Source: Pogonophryne albipinna (taxonomy: Eukaryota; Chordata; Actinopteri; Perciformes; Artedidraconidae). From it: DNA of 64,000 bases. Shown piece after piece: positions 52,601 through 63,573 of this stretch. Position numbers and translations under genes: made by a program. The stretch is from assembly GCA_028583405.1 (NCBI GenBank), contig CM053246.1, positions 29,630,709 through 29,694,708 on the forward strand, written 5' to 3'. Numbering within the stretch: position 1 is the first letter of the stretch; each line of letters begins with the position of its first letter. A model generated the notes under the pieces. The model saw only the letters and a program-made list of their open reading frames with translations. It did no database searches and had not been told where the DNA came from.

Positions 52601-55600
52601 TGATTTGGCTTTTTGTTTTGAATATGTTTGAACTACACTGTCTTTATAATCATCATCAGTAATGGCAGGAGCCTAACTGAGGACACCGTTTTTTGGGTGA
52701 AGTTTCAGGATTTAAACCAAAAACGTTTAGACATTATTAGAGCTGGTCTTCTTTACCAAGAGGAAGTATTTCTACCCAGACAGGAAAAGATTTTGATACA
52801 GCATTCAAACCATCATGTTGGGAAATACATGTAAGCTTCAATGGGTCTATCATTTTGTATTAATGTACTTGAATGTTTTTTTGTAAAGGACTATATAACA
52901 ATTATTGGGGGAAATGGAGACGAAGCAGATTTAGTCAGGTCTCCTAAAAGAAACAATTGTTGACTTTAAGAAGATTTGTTCTGCTCCATTTCAATAAAAC
53001 TATCAGAAAATATACTTGAGAAGCTAACTTGAATAAATTATAATAACCCAAGAAATTAGAGATTTCGTTTTGAGGGTTTTGGATGTGATCAGGGCTATTG
53101 GCTATGGTCCTAGTAATGCTGCAGAAAAAAAATAATGAAGTGTTTCCTCCAATGTCAACGTAACTTGTTTTTTATGGGTGACTCGTTTACAAACTAGAAA
53201 GCTTGTTGTGCAATATTTCTTATATCTGTTATTCACAGCAAATGACACCTCAAATCTTTAGGTTTCTGCATTAGTGTGATGTAGTAATGGGTTATGTCTC
53301 ATGATTAAAATGATCCTGTTTAAGGAAGCACTGACTTTATGTTCTAGAAACAACTGGAACAGCAGTGCTGTCAGGTGTAGACAGCAAATGACTGGCAACT
53401 GTTTCCCACACCTCCCAGTAACCAAAGTAGCTCTAGACCTCCTTACTGTGACTAAATTAGACCCTGCTATCTTAGACTGACACCCAAACCCTGACCTACT
53501 GCAAATGGCGACATTAGGCCAATAGAGTTCCCCCTACCCACCCACATGCTTTAACTCCCAGCCTGTGTGTGTGTAAGCACTGAGATTGACCTGAATGTGT
53601 TTTTTGAAAAGGTAATCTGATCCATTAAGTATCCATATGTCAAAGAAACTCTATAACAAGTAAGCGACTGTTTGTCATGCATTTCAATCCCTACTTAAGT
53701 CGAAGCATTATCAGCAACATTTACATAAAATGTAGTACTCCTTTTGCTTATTAATTTTGAAGGAGATAAGGAGCATACAGTAAAATGGAAATATTCAAGT
53801 ACAAGGACATCAATTCAATTTCTTAGTAGTTTTCCACTACTCTAAACTAAACTCTTTCCAATTACTATTTTTAATCATTCATATAAACTGGCAAATGTGA
53901 AACTTGTGTGTGTGACTTACTTACTGTGCTTTGGTAATAACTCGGATATTCCCACATTATCAAACACCTTTTAGGAAGGAGATGACTCAATCCTGGTACA
54001 AGTGGTTCCAGGGAAGGTATCTCGACCTCCGGGCAGAATCAAGACCAACTTTGAAGACATGGAGAAGAATCGAGAGGAGGAAATAACAAAGAAGGCAGAG
54101 GAAGAGAAGAAAAAACGTTACGATGAAAACAAACGCTCCTTCAGGGATGCCAAGCGGTGCTCGGTTGTTGAACAGGTAGGAATATGAACAATATCCCTTT
54201 TTAAATAAAATAACTTCAGTGATTGTGGAACACATTTTAAAAAAGACTCACTTTTATTGGGATTGAGGATGAAGAGGAGAAGCCTTCAGAGAGGGCGCAG
54301 GTTGTTCCTGGAAAGCTGAAGATGACATTTGAGGAGCTGGAGAAGGACAGGCAGGAGCACAGGAAGAAGACGGCCGAGGAGGAAGCCAAGCGCCGCCTGA
54401 TAGATGAGAAGAAAGGTTTCGAAGAGGCCAGGCTGGGAATGGTAAACAAAACGACTGAATATAATTGCTATTCCTATGTTTAGCTGTACATGTTCCTTGT
54501 ATCCAGATTCTAACAAGCAGCATAATCAAACATTATAATTTCTGTGATGATAAACACAAGTGTGGGTTTACACCTCATACACTTCCAAATATGCATGTGT
54601 TTTACCCTATAGTAAATCTTTAGATATGAATTATTAATATAAATGCTTTTACATGTTTGCTTGTTATCAGGGAGAAGATGGAGAGGACACTCAGGCAGCG
54701 CAGGATGACAAGGAGGAACACCGGCCTGGAAAACTGAGGTTGAGCTTTGAAGAAGTGGAAAGGCAGAGAGTAGAGGAAGAACGCAAGAAAGCAGAGGAGG
54801 AGTACAAGAGACGAATGGAGGAGGAGAGAAGAGCTTTCGCTGAAGCCAGGAAGAGCATGGTCAGTATGCTTCCCAGAGATAAATATAAAATTCAATATGA
54901 AATAGGTCTTAGATGATGAAAGTTGCCACACAGTCCATTTTGAAAACATCTGATGGTAATATCATCCAAATAAAACTGTTCCCCAGATCGGATATCATTT
55001 TAAATGAACTGTCACACGTTTAGGGCAAAAATACCTACTGGCTTTTGGAGTAATATGAGAAGATTCATAACACTTTTACATTGTAAGCTAAATATATGGC
55101 AGCAGCCAGAACACTTAGCGTAGCATAAAGACTGGAAACAGGGGGAAACAGTTAGCCTGGCTGAATCTAAAGACAAAACCTTCCATCTGTCATTTCTAAA
55201 GATTACTAGTTAAACCAAAGTTTTAAAACCAACTACCTTTTAACAGGTTATATTAGACGATGTATTGGAGGGGAGCAGAAACCTCCTTGAATCTGAGCTG
55301 GTGGCATTGTGAAGAAGCAAAACAAATGAGCTTTTGAAATGTTTTAATTGTGTGTATTATAGGCTGTTTTATCACTAGTGGTTATAAGTGCAATCTTTGT
55401 GAGAGAAATAATCAGATCCTCACTTTGAAAGAGTACTTAAAACTAGCAAAAGATTATCACACCTTAAGCCATTTCTTATCCAAAATAATAAAAGCTTACC
55501 TTGCTGTGCTCTCACTCTTGTAGCTCGTAGATGAAGATGATGAGGTGCTGATGGCCTTAGTGAACATGGAGGGCAGTAAGCCCGGGAAGATTTGCGCCAG

Positions 55601-57628
55601 TTTTGAGGATCTGAAACGCCAGAGAAGAGAAGGAGATCAGAAGAAAGCCGAGGAGGATGCCAAGAAGAGACTGGAAGACGAAAAGAGGCTCTTCGCTGAG
55701 GCCCGTAAGAGTATGGTAAGCAAAAACAGTGTGATTTTTTAAAACTAATGATTAACAGTAAAAGGTAGTTTCTGGTGCCCATGCTGCGACTGAATTTGCT
55801 GCTGAACTGTCTCTGAAAACAGTAATATACACTTAATGCATGTTATGCATGTCATTAGAAATATATAGCAGCTTTGAACAATTGTGGTCTACATCACGCT
55901 ATCCCCTATTTTCACTGTTCTCACTGATGGTCTAAATGTGATTTATGATTGGATTCTGGATGAGGATGAAGGTGAATATTGTTCTGATCATGGGTTCGAA
56001 TTGTATACCCATATCTTTTTTTTTGGATACATGTTTTTTCAAATGTTATGTGCATCAATAAGAGTGGCTCCTGTGCTTGCTGGATCTTTTGGCATTATTA
56101 ATTATTGGGCAAGTATTTAAACATGTGTTAGTTGTTTTGCTCCGTCACGGACATACAGTACAACTTAATGCAGTTACTTCGCTCCCATTCAGAAATATAT
56201 TCCTTTGTGTGTACTTGTATGTGTATAGGTACTGGATGAGGAAGATGTGATGGTGAAGAGTGAATCTCAGGAAGCACTGCACCCTGGAAAACTGGAGATG
56301 AACTTTGAAGAGCTACTGAAGGGGAAGGAGGAAGCTGAGAGGAGGCGCAAGGCAGATGAACGCAAAAGGAAAATGGAGCAGGAGAAGCAGGAATTCGAAC
56401 AACTCAGACAAGAGATGGGCAAGGTCAGTTCGGAACAGATGTAAATGAATGCAGACCGCTGTCAAATGTTATCAACCACTTATTGTTGACTTTAAGAGCT
56501 AAAATCTTACTGCAACCACGAATGTAACCGCATTCTTAAATAAATTACCTTCCGTCTCACAGGACGAAGTGAACGAGAGCTCAGATGTTGTAAGCAGAGA
56601 GTATCAAGAATTAACCAAGCTCAAGAGGACAGGCTCCATCCAGGCCAAGAACCTCAAGTCCAAATTTGAGAAGATCAAACAGCTGACTGAAGAGGACATT
56701 CAGAAAAAGATTGACATGGAGAGAGCACGGAGGAAGGCTGTTGATGAAGAAATAAAAGAGAGAGAAACTGAGAGGTTCCAGGAGGTAAGAGATACAGGGA
56801 TGGGACAATAAGACAAGAAGCCACTAACAACATTTGGAGTCTTATTTGTTATAGAATACAAAAAAAAGTGTTGTCCCTAATTTTTATTTTTTTATATCAA
56901 TGGGGGATATTTTCAGTATAACATTTGATAACTGTTTTCAGGAGGATGAAGGAGAAGAAACATCTGCAGTGAAGGTCGATGAGTCACCATTCAAACAGAA
57001 AGTGGATATGAAGGCTAGATTTCAACAAATGGCCAAAGCCAGAGAGGATGAGGAGAAGAGGAGGATAGAGGAGCAGAAGCTGCAGAGGATGCAGTTTGAG
57101 CAGCAAGAGATCGATGCTGCACTCCAAAAAGTAATCTTGGAAACTTAATGAATTTATGCAAAATGATTTTGTCATGCATGAAAACAAAGCAAGAGTTTCA
57201 TTGATGTTGCCTTGACCCTGACAACGTTGTTTTTCTGTTTTCAGAAGAAGGAGGATGATGTGGAGGAGGAGGGCAGCATCATTAATGGCTCTGCAGCTTA
57301 TGAAGATGAAGAGGATCACGCCAGATCGGGGGCTCCATGGTTTAAAAAGCCCCTTAAAAACCAATCAGTGGTGGACTCGGAGCCGGTTCGGTTCAGCGTC
57401 AAGATCACCGGCGAGCCCAAGCCGGAGGTGACCTGGTGGTTTGAGGGAGAGGTGCTCCAGGACTGTGAGGACTATCAGTATATAGAGAGAGGAGAGACGT
57501 CCTGCCTGTACCTGCCCGAGACCTTCCCTGAGGACGAGGGAGAGTACATGTGCAAGGCTGTGAACAGCAGAGGCACAGCAGCAAGTACCTGCATCCTCAC
57601 AATAGAAAGTAAGACCACCTTGGTGTGA
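49642..57628 (+). CDS. nexn: Nexilin (F-actin binding protein)
   Basis: Actin filament-binding protein of sarcomeric Z-discs and focal adhesions; human mutations cause cardiomyopathy. Exons: 49642-50133, 50269-50466, 51751-51835, 51925-52073, 53975-54175, 54268-54441, 54671-54859, 55524-55715, 56229-56423, 56563-56784, 56942-57130, 57245-57628; 889 residues against 675 in human. Exon 1 encodes a 164-residue acidic extension that I do not know from human nexilin. From exon 2 it follows nexilin closely: [15 protein letters not shown], then repeated modules of the form PGKL..FEEL..Q R..EEE..KR..E(E/D)E..F.EAR, one per exon in exons 5-9, then [16 protein letters not shown]-terminal I-set Ig domain (about 793-884) has [10 protein letters not shown], the EVTWWFEG tryptophan and [11 protein letters not shown]. 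The end shown, ESKTTLV, resembles human ESKN; a GT inside it allows an alternative end. Confidence 0.95.
49781..49870 (+). repeat. nexn: In-frame 18-bp coding minisatellite in nexn exon 1
   Basis: An 18-bp unit (GTGGTTGATGAAGAAGCG) is repeated about five times with decreasing identity. It encodes [30 protein letters not shown]. Length is a multiple of three, so copy-number change keeps the frame. Confidence 0.85.
52074..53974 (+). other. nexn: nexn intron 4
   Basis: A 1.9-kb intron, AT-rich, with no exon supported. A short inverted fragment of the TACTT repeat lies near 53710-53800. Confidence 0.5.
55020..55300. repeat. Teleost dispersed repeat in nexn intron 7
   Basis: Contains CTTAGCGTAGCATAAAGACT then GGAAACAGGGGGAAACAGTT and AGCCTGGCTGAATC, a block order common in dispersed fish repeats. 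A short inverted relative lies in cpox intron 4. Confidence 0.5.
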
Positions 57629-57750
57629 CTGCATGCCTGCATGAAACCTGCTATCTGGATTTCAACTTCTTTCTATAAAGTGGATCGCATGCTCCTCTTC
57701 CGTGAACTCAGACAGGTGTGGATAACTGCTCTTCTGTTTCTTTTTTGCAG

Positions 57751-57764
57751 CTTATGACTACTGA
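57751..57764 (+). CDS. nexn: Possible alternative last coding exon of nexn
   Basis: If the GT at 57609 is used as donor (GAAA then GTAAGA), the acceptor TTTTTTGCAG before 57751 joins in frame and gives the end ETYDY then TGA at 57762-57764, in place of ESKTTLV. Both splice sites are strong by eye. Human nexilin keeps ESK, so the readthrough end may be ancestral and the spliced end may add a 3' UTR exon. Confidence 0.45.
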
Positions 57765-58420
57765 TGCCCTTCCATGTTCTGGAGACTTTCCCTGTTGTCT
57801 CTCACTCCTTTTGTAAAACTTTGTCCCTCATAGTACGGTCAAACAGCAGAGGGAAGGAAATAGCAGTATGCTTGGCATTCCTAAGGGAGGGATACACAAC
57901 ACACAAAAAGCGACATGTTGTTTACGTTTGTAAAGCTGCACTCCCTGTAGAGTAGGATGATACTTGTGCCAAAAACCGACACGATTCTTGTTCCCATGTC
58001 AAGGGTTATCTTTGCTGGGAGGCCCTTACAATATTTATAAGATCCAGGAATTAAAGTATCATAGTATTGTAAATATCACACTTTATAGAACATCCATGCA
58101 AACATTGTGTTGAGGCATTGAAATGTAAAAAGTAAGACGTTCTTGTGTCCTTAAAGGACAAGGTATGGGAATATCAGTAGCTTGGGTGTTCTACTACAAC
58201 TTCATCAAAACTAATATGTTTTCTGTACTCTGTCATATTAGTGGACACATGGAAAACCCCAGTGAAGGGTCTACTGACAATGATATTGCTGAAACAAACC
58301 AATGAGAACTCGTGTTCATCCTGATATGTGTTTAAACTATTTAGGTCCAGTTTGAATGTTTTTAAATTGCAATATCTTAAAAAAATAAAATGTATATCTT
58401 GATTTTTCATGCAACAACCC
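57765..58420 (+). other. nexn: nexn 3' UTR
   Basis: Non-coding. AATAAA at 58384-58389 is the clearest poly(A) signal, about 620 nt after the spliced stop. Confidence 0.5.
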
Positions 58421-58815
58421 CTTTTACTTTTTGAGTCTGAATCGAGTTGAATCTTGAAACAGTTGTCATAAATCAGTTGTGCTTGACAGTAGGTAACCGT
58501 TTTATGGTTTGATAATGAAAAATGAATATGCTAGCCTGAATATTTGTCATTTAATATTAATTAAAATGTTTTAATAAAATGAACAAAAATATCAGATTGC
58601 TTGTGGTGTCTTTTCCTATCGCATGGGGAAGACTTGGATAAGTACTACCTAATGCCTGCATTGTTGTATATTTTTCTTACTTAAAGTATTAAAGTGAGTA
58701 TAACCCAAGTATCAATTATTTTAATTTTCTAGATCTTATAAGTGGCCAAAATTGAAATTGAATGTCATATGATGCAACTGGGATGTACAGTATTTATTTG
58801 TTTATGCATATGATC
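58421..58815. other. Intergenic, nothing recognised
   Basis: AT-rich DNA downstream of the nexn poly(A) signal, without open frames or repeats that I can name. Confidence 0.4.
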
Positions 58816-58945
58816 AGAATTAGAAACCAGTTTATTACCAGGTAAATTGACAAGTACGAGGAATGTGACTTGGTGTTGTGTTGCATACATAAAAGTAAAA
58901 CAAAAATTAAAAACACAAATATAAAACTGTAAAAAGAAAACAATA
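58816..58945. repeat. Dispersed repeat end (CAGTTTATTACCAGGTA type)
   Basis: The phrases AAACCAGTTTATTACCAGG, TACGAGGAATGTGACTTGGT and GTTGTGTTGCATACA resemble the terminal part of a common fish retroelement-derived repeat. Confidence 0.4.
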
Positions 58946-59000
58946 ATAACTTTAAATATATAAATAACTGGAATTCACATTTTCCTCACTTTGTATAGTC

Positions 59001-59071
59001 AAAATTAGTAGATTAATCTACTACAATTGGCAGCACTACTGCCAATTGTAGTAGATTAATCTACTAATTTT
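59001..59071. repeat. Perfect 33-nt inverted repeat (hairpin)
   Basis: Arms 59001-59033 and 59039-59071 are perfectly complementary, with a 5-nt spacer (59034-59038). Each arm itself contains the small palindrome AGTAGATTAATCTACT. A second, smaller inverted pair, TTGGCACTA (59071-59079) and TAGTGCCAA (59090-59098), abuts it. No coding content. Likely MITE termini or a recent foldback. Confidence 0.9.
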
Positions 59072-59302
59072 TGGCACTACTGCCAATTGTAGTGCCAATC
59101 ATATTCCGTATTACTCTTGTGTTTGCGAGAGAAAAAAGTGTGGTTTTTGCCATTTTTTGCACAAGGACTTTGTCTCAAAAGTTGTTAACAACTTTATTGC
59201 TTTATTTTGAGCTCATATTATATTCTCCTGATATATTATATATTTTATTTCTCAAATTCTTACTGAGGACGTTGTTTTAAACTATGAAGTGACAGTGGTT
59301 AT

Positions 59303-60650
59303 CAGTGGCGGCTGGTGCATTTTTCTCCAGGGGGTGCTCTGCCAAAATTGTACAGCAAATATAACACAACACATTAGTTGTATTTCCTTTAACTGGTGGA
59401 TATAGGGTTGCTGCGGGGGGGGGGGGGGGGGTTGAGACGCACAGGCTGCAGTGGAGATGCTGCGCACAGCTGATCGACAGCTGGAACACAAACCACCAAA
59501 TACAAAAACATAATTCAGATCCAGTCGTCATGACTCCACTCCGGAGGGATTCCCCGATCATTTCTTACAGTCTCTCATCAAGGAGGTGTCTCCTGTCCCC
59601 GGTACAAACACACTGCCTGAGGAAGGCTATGTGTATTGTTTTTGTCATTAACCTTTTTCGGGCCATTTATTTATTTATTTTGGTGACGATCCGACCTCCA
59701 TGCTGCTACTCTGGTTCAAACTGCATCCACCAAACAATATGATTTATCTCGACCTCCCCAAAATAACCAAAATCTGACACGGTGTGAGAAGTCTTTTTTA
59801 GCTGTTCTGTCGTCATTTCCTGCTATCTTCTTCATAAAGTCAGTCAGAATGAATATTAATACGGGGCGTTTCTTTGATTATGTATAGGCAAATATGGGCG
59901 TTACGTGAAGCTGCACCGCATTTCGAGTCGGTTGTGATTTATAAAGGGAAACCGGCGTAGGAAGTGCTGTACGCACTTTCCTCGCCAGTGCGCAATGTTT
60001 GGTGAATCGGAAAATGTCGAGAAATTTCTGTACCTATTTTTGGGATTTCTACTACGTAAGCAACCTTCCCACGTGAATCCTACGCATGGCGTTATAAATG
60101 AGGCCCCAGGTGAGGTAAAGTGTTTAGATAGTTAACTTAGTCTAAGTTCTCTGTGAGTCTCAAACGGTTTGGTCACCATTTATGTAAACACATATTTCCA
60201 TTTGAACGGGGAGTGATTAGTAAAATATGGATGAATAATAAAACTAGGTGAAAAAAGATAAGATAAACTTTAAAAACGTGTTGAGAGCTAAAACTAGTCT
60301 TTGCTGCTGCCTCAAAGAGGAGCAGGGGAAGAGAGGAAGACGGGTGAGGCTGGTTCAGGAGCCCAGACACACTCACAACTATAAATTAACCAAAAACAAA
60401 TAAATAAACAAGTTTCAATGTTTTTTCATATTGGATATGGTATGTTATTGGTTATCGCCATGTTCTTATGAATTTATGATTATTTAAACGTATACAGTTC
60501 TGTTTCATATGGGTGTAGTCTCTTTATTTCCCCCTCAAAGTGCACCAGATTGATGCATTTAAGTCCAACATTTAAAAAAAAAAAATCTTACCGGGGGAGC
60601 ATGCCCCCACCCCCCTAGAGGATTTGAGGTCCACCTCCACTTAAAATATG
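59303..60650. mobile_element. Possible DNA-transposon remnant cluster
   Basis: Starts with CAGTGGCGGCTGGTGC, a hAT-like terminus, and a G-run at 59416-59432. It ends near GGTCCACCTCCACTT, a weak inverted match to the start. An inner block, about 59870-60110, ending TTATAAATGAGGCCCC, looks like another dispersed fish element. No target duplication was found, so the boundaries are tentative. Confidence 0.35.
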
Positions 60651-60940
60651 TTCACATGGATAGGTTCCTAAATAGATTTGCAATTTTTTTTAAATTAGTA
60701 AGCCATGTCCATATGTTTATTCTGGGGTAGTAGATTTAAAGTTTAGGGCTATCACTATGGGCAGCAACGCTGTAAATATTGACAAATAAATCCAGAAAAA
60801 TGGCACAAAAGAAAACTGGTAGTGGCTCTTTGTTTGTATCTACTAAACTAAAGCATACAAATAAAGAGAGTAATGTAGGCCTGTTATACTGAGTGATATA
60901 TATTATACACACTGCTCTGCTTTCTGCACGGAAAGCAAAA

Positions 60941-61292
60941 AAGAAACTCGAGAGAGATGAGTTATTGTTATTACAACGTGACTTCACTATTATTTAACAA
61001 CTCTTTTTATTGGGTTCTTTTATTTGGGGTTAAGTCTATGGGTTAAGTACATTGTCAGAATAAGTAAGAAATGGATTTAACTTCTGTTAGACAGATATAT
61101 GCCATACATTTTTGCATACATTCACAGTAAATATTTATTCAGTATGATAGCTGTCTAACAGAAGTTAAATCCATTTCTCACTTATTCTGACAATGTACTT
61201 AACCCCAAATAAAAGAACCCAATAAAAAGAGTTGTTAAATAATAGTGAAGTCACATTGTGATAACAATAACTCATCTCTCTCGAGTTTTCTT
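60941..61292. repeat. Long near-perfect foldback, about 145-150 bp arms
   Basis: The left arm (about 60941-61095) and right arm (about 61147-61292) are inverted copies with few mismatches and one small indel (an extra CTATGGGTTAAG-like insertion near 61037-61048 in the left arm). The loop is about 50 bp. Both arms include AACTCTTTTTATTGGGTTC and CTCGAGAGAGATGAG. No coding frame. Confidence 0.85.
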
Positions 61293-61440
61293 TTTGAGTT
61301 TTGCCAAAAGTCACTGTGTCAAGTGTCCTACTTGGGTTGCCGTCCGGAGTTGTCCAATATGGCGGACCATCTCGCACATGCGCAGTACAGATCGGGCAGG
61401 GGGACAGATCGGGTAGTGACAATGGTACCTACACTGGCCT

Positions 61441-62294
61441 TGGTAGAATTCCAAGAATGCTGGGTATTGGAACAGTCCTTCGGCGGCACTCGATGACGTA
61501 GTATGCTCGAAATAGTGGCTCTGGAGCAGCCTTCCTCGACATTGAGAAACACCCTCGGTCCTCGATGTGCATTTAGAGAAATTAGATGTCCTTCAACATG
61601 GCGCGCTGAAATCCATTTCCGGGGGTCCTTCTCAGGTCGATTAAATGGAATCCATGCGTCCCTCACTTGCGTCGTTTCCGGTCGTTTCCCTGCGTTTAGT
61701 CCCTCCCACCAGGGAAGCATGGAGAGACGCAAGGAAACCACGAGAAGCAGGGGGTGTTTCTCAATCACGAGGATGCTGGCTTGGTAGTCGCGTACTTCCA
61801 AGTCACTTCCTTCAGAAACGAAGCAAGTATGCTTCCAAGCCACGGCTTCGGAAAATGAAGAAGAATGGAACAGGCTAACAAGTCTGCCACTCTCTCCAAC
61901 GTTTTCAACATAAACTGTACCGAAAATAAATACCTCACGATGTCTATCTAATTATGAACTTGCTTTACTTTCACGGAACACATTTTTGGTGATAACAAAC
62001 AAATGTAACAAAGTAACATATTTACAAACACATGTTCTAGAATCTTCGCCACTACATACTTACATTTAAATGTTTGCTGCGTCGGTTCAGCCATTCTCCG
62101 CAAGGGTTTTTGAAATTGGTCCGTGCGCAAAGCATTGTGGGGATTTTAAGGACGCAAAGTCTACCCATATGCAGCCCCAAACCAAGGTGGAATTCCAAGT
62201 ATGCTGGATATTGGAACAGTCCTTCGGCGGCATTCGATGACGTAGCATCCTTGAAATATTGGCTTGGAAGCCAGTATCCTCGAGATTGAGAAAC
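61441..62294. repeat. Repeated GC-rich module, two direct copies and one inverted part
   Basis: Direct copies at 61441-61551 and 62187-62294 share GGAACAGTCCTTCGGCGGCA, then TCGATGACGTAG and a GATTGAGAAAC-like end. Between them, around 61749-61860, an inverted partial copy reads TTTCTCAATCACGAGGATGC. The arrangement suggests a composite or nested DNA element, not a gene; open frames crossing it on both strands are accidental. Confidence 0.6.
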
Positions 62295-62489
62295 GGCCAC
62301 GGAAATGAGTTTTAAGAGCAATGGGACGTCCTATCCTCAGGAGCGTCAAGTGAAGCGACGTCCGTTTGTGATGACGCCGCACAGCTGTTCGTCTGACAGC
62401 AGCCAGCTCTGTCCCCGTTATTTTCACAAACACCCTGGCCACACATTTACCGACACAAACATTTGTATCATCTGTTGTAGACCCCAATA

Positions 62490-63060
62490 AATAATATAAA
62501 ATAAGAACTCATTCTCAAAAAAGATAAACGCCATTCTTAAAATGTATAAATGAACAATAGTTTGATTAATATTGATTTTAGAGGGCACAATATAAATAAA
62601 ATAATTGAGAGAAGAAAAAGAGATTATTATCTATCAAAACCCAGTTAGATTAACATTCATTGGATTGCACACTTTGTTTGTTTTTAATTGGTTATGTAAC
62701 AAATTAACATTTTAATAGCACTTAATGACTGACTGAATGGAAATGACAATAAATGAAAATGTAAAACGAAAAAAGCGATCATGAAAATGTTTCCAATAAA
62801 TGAATAAAATGATTTTTGACCACTTTGTTGTTCAGATATATCACATATTTGTAACTAAATTATACATTAATTGAAACAAAACACAGTATAAACTGAGGAG
62901 TGAGTCCTGTGAGTTTCATGTATTTTCTTCACTCCGCTGGGAAACTGCTCTCATGTCAAGAAGCATGAGATCAGTGCATGCACTGCATCGTCCAATCAGT
63001 GAGCGATGCACAGTAAGGGGGCGGGGCGAGTATCTGAGGATTTCATCGGAGAATGGTCTG
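62490..63060. other. AT-rich intergenic DNA, nothing recognised
   Basis: No exon, RNA gene or named repeat could be supported. The sequence becomes GC-rich only after about 62930. Confidence 0.4.
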
Positions 63061-63132
63061 GTGGTTCCTCCATTATCGCTCCTCCATTATCGCTCCTCGG
63101 TCCTCCGGCAGAAATAAGAGCCATGGGACGCT

Positions 63133-63380
63133 ACCATAGACTGTATATATAAATGGACGTAGGGTCCGTGACGTCACCCATAGATTTCTGCAGAGTTGCC
63201 GTGAAGCCCTTAGTAGGCGGAGTCGGCTACTAACGGCTCGACAGTGACGTCAGAGTCTAACTCCCGCCTTCTCCCGCCTGCTCCAAATAAGGGCAAAGAG
63301 GCGGAGCTGAGAGCTGAGGCGGAGCTGAGCTGAGGCGGAGCTGAGGCGGGACCTGCTGCCAACGAGCGTGACGTTCCAGA
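63133..63380. repeat. Teleost dispersed repeat plus GAGGCGGAGCTGA tandem units
   Basis: ATAGACTGTATATATAAATG followed by GACGTAGGGTCCGTGACGTC is a frequent fish dispersed element. It runs into a small tandem array of GAGGCGGAGCTGA-type units (about 63298-63352). Just upstream, CTCCATTATCGCTC is duplicated at 63067-63096. Confidence 0.55.
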
Positions 63381-63573
63381 CCTAGCTCAGGCTAAGAAGC
63401 TAAGCTAACATGCTCTCAGTATTAAGCTAACAACCTATGCTAACAACACAGTCTATGCTAACAACCCAGCTTGCGGTCACTGCTCCTCGTTCCCGGCATA
63501 TTCTGAAGGTAAGATACCCTGTAACTTTACAAAATGTGTCCTTTTGATTTAAATGTTCTTGAACCTACACTAT

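Noticed and set aside
59303..60650. A single intact transposon with clear ends
   Set aside because: The left end is hAT-like but no 8-bp duplication or good inverted right end could be found, so only a remnant cluster is claimed.
61328..61843. 171-codon minus-strand frame
   Set aside because: Crosses a GC-rich repeated module with inverted parts; no domain and no exon structure.
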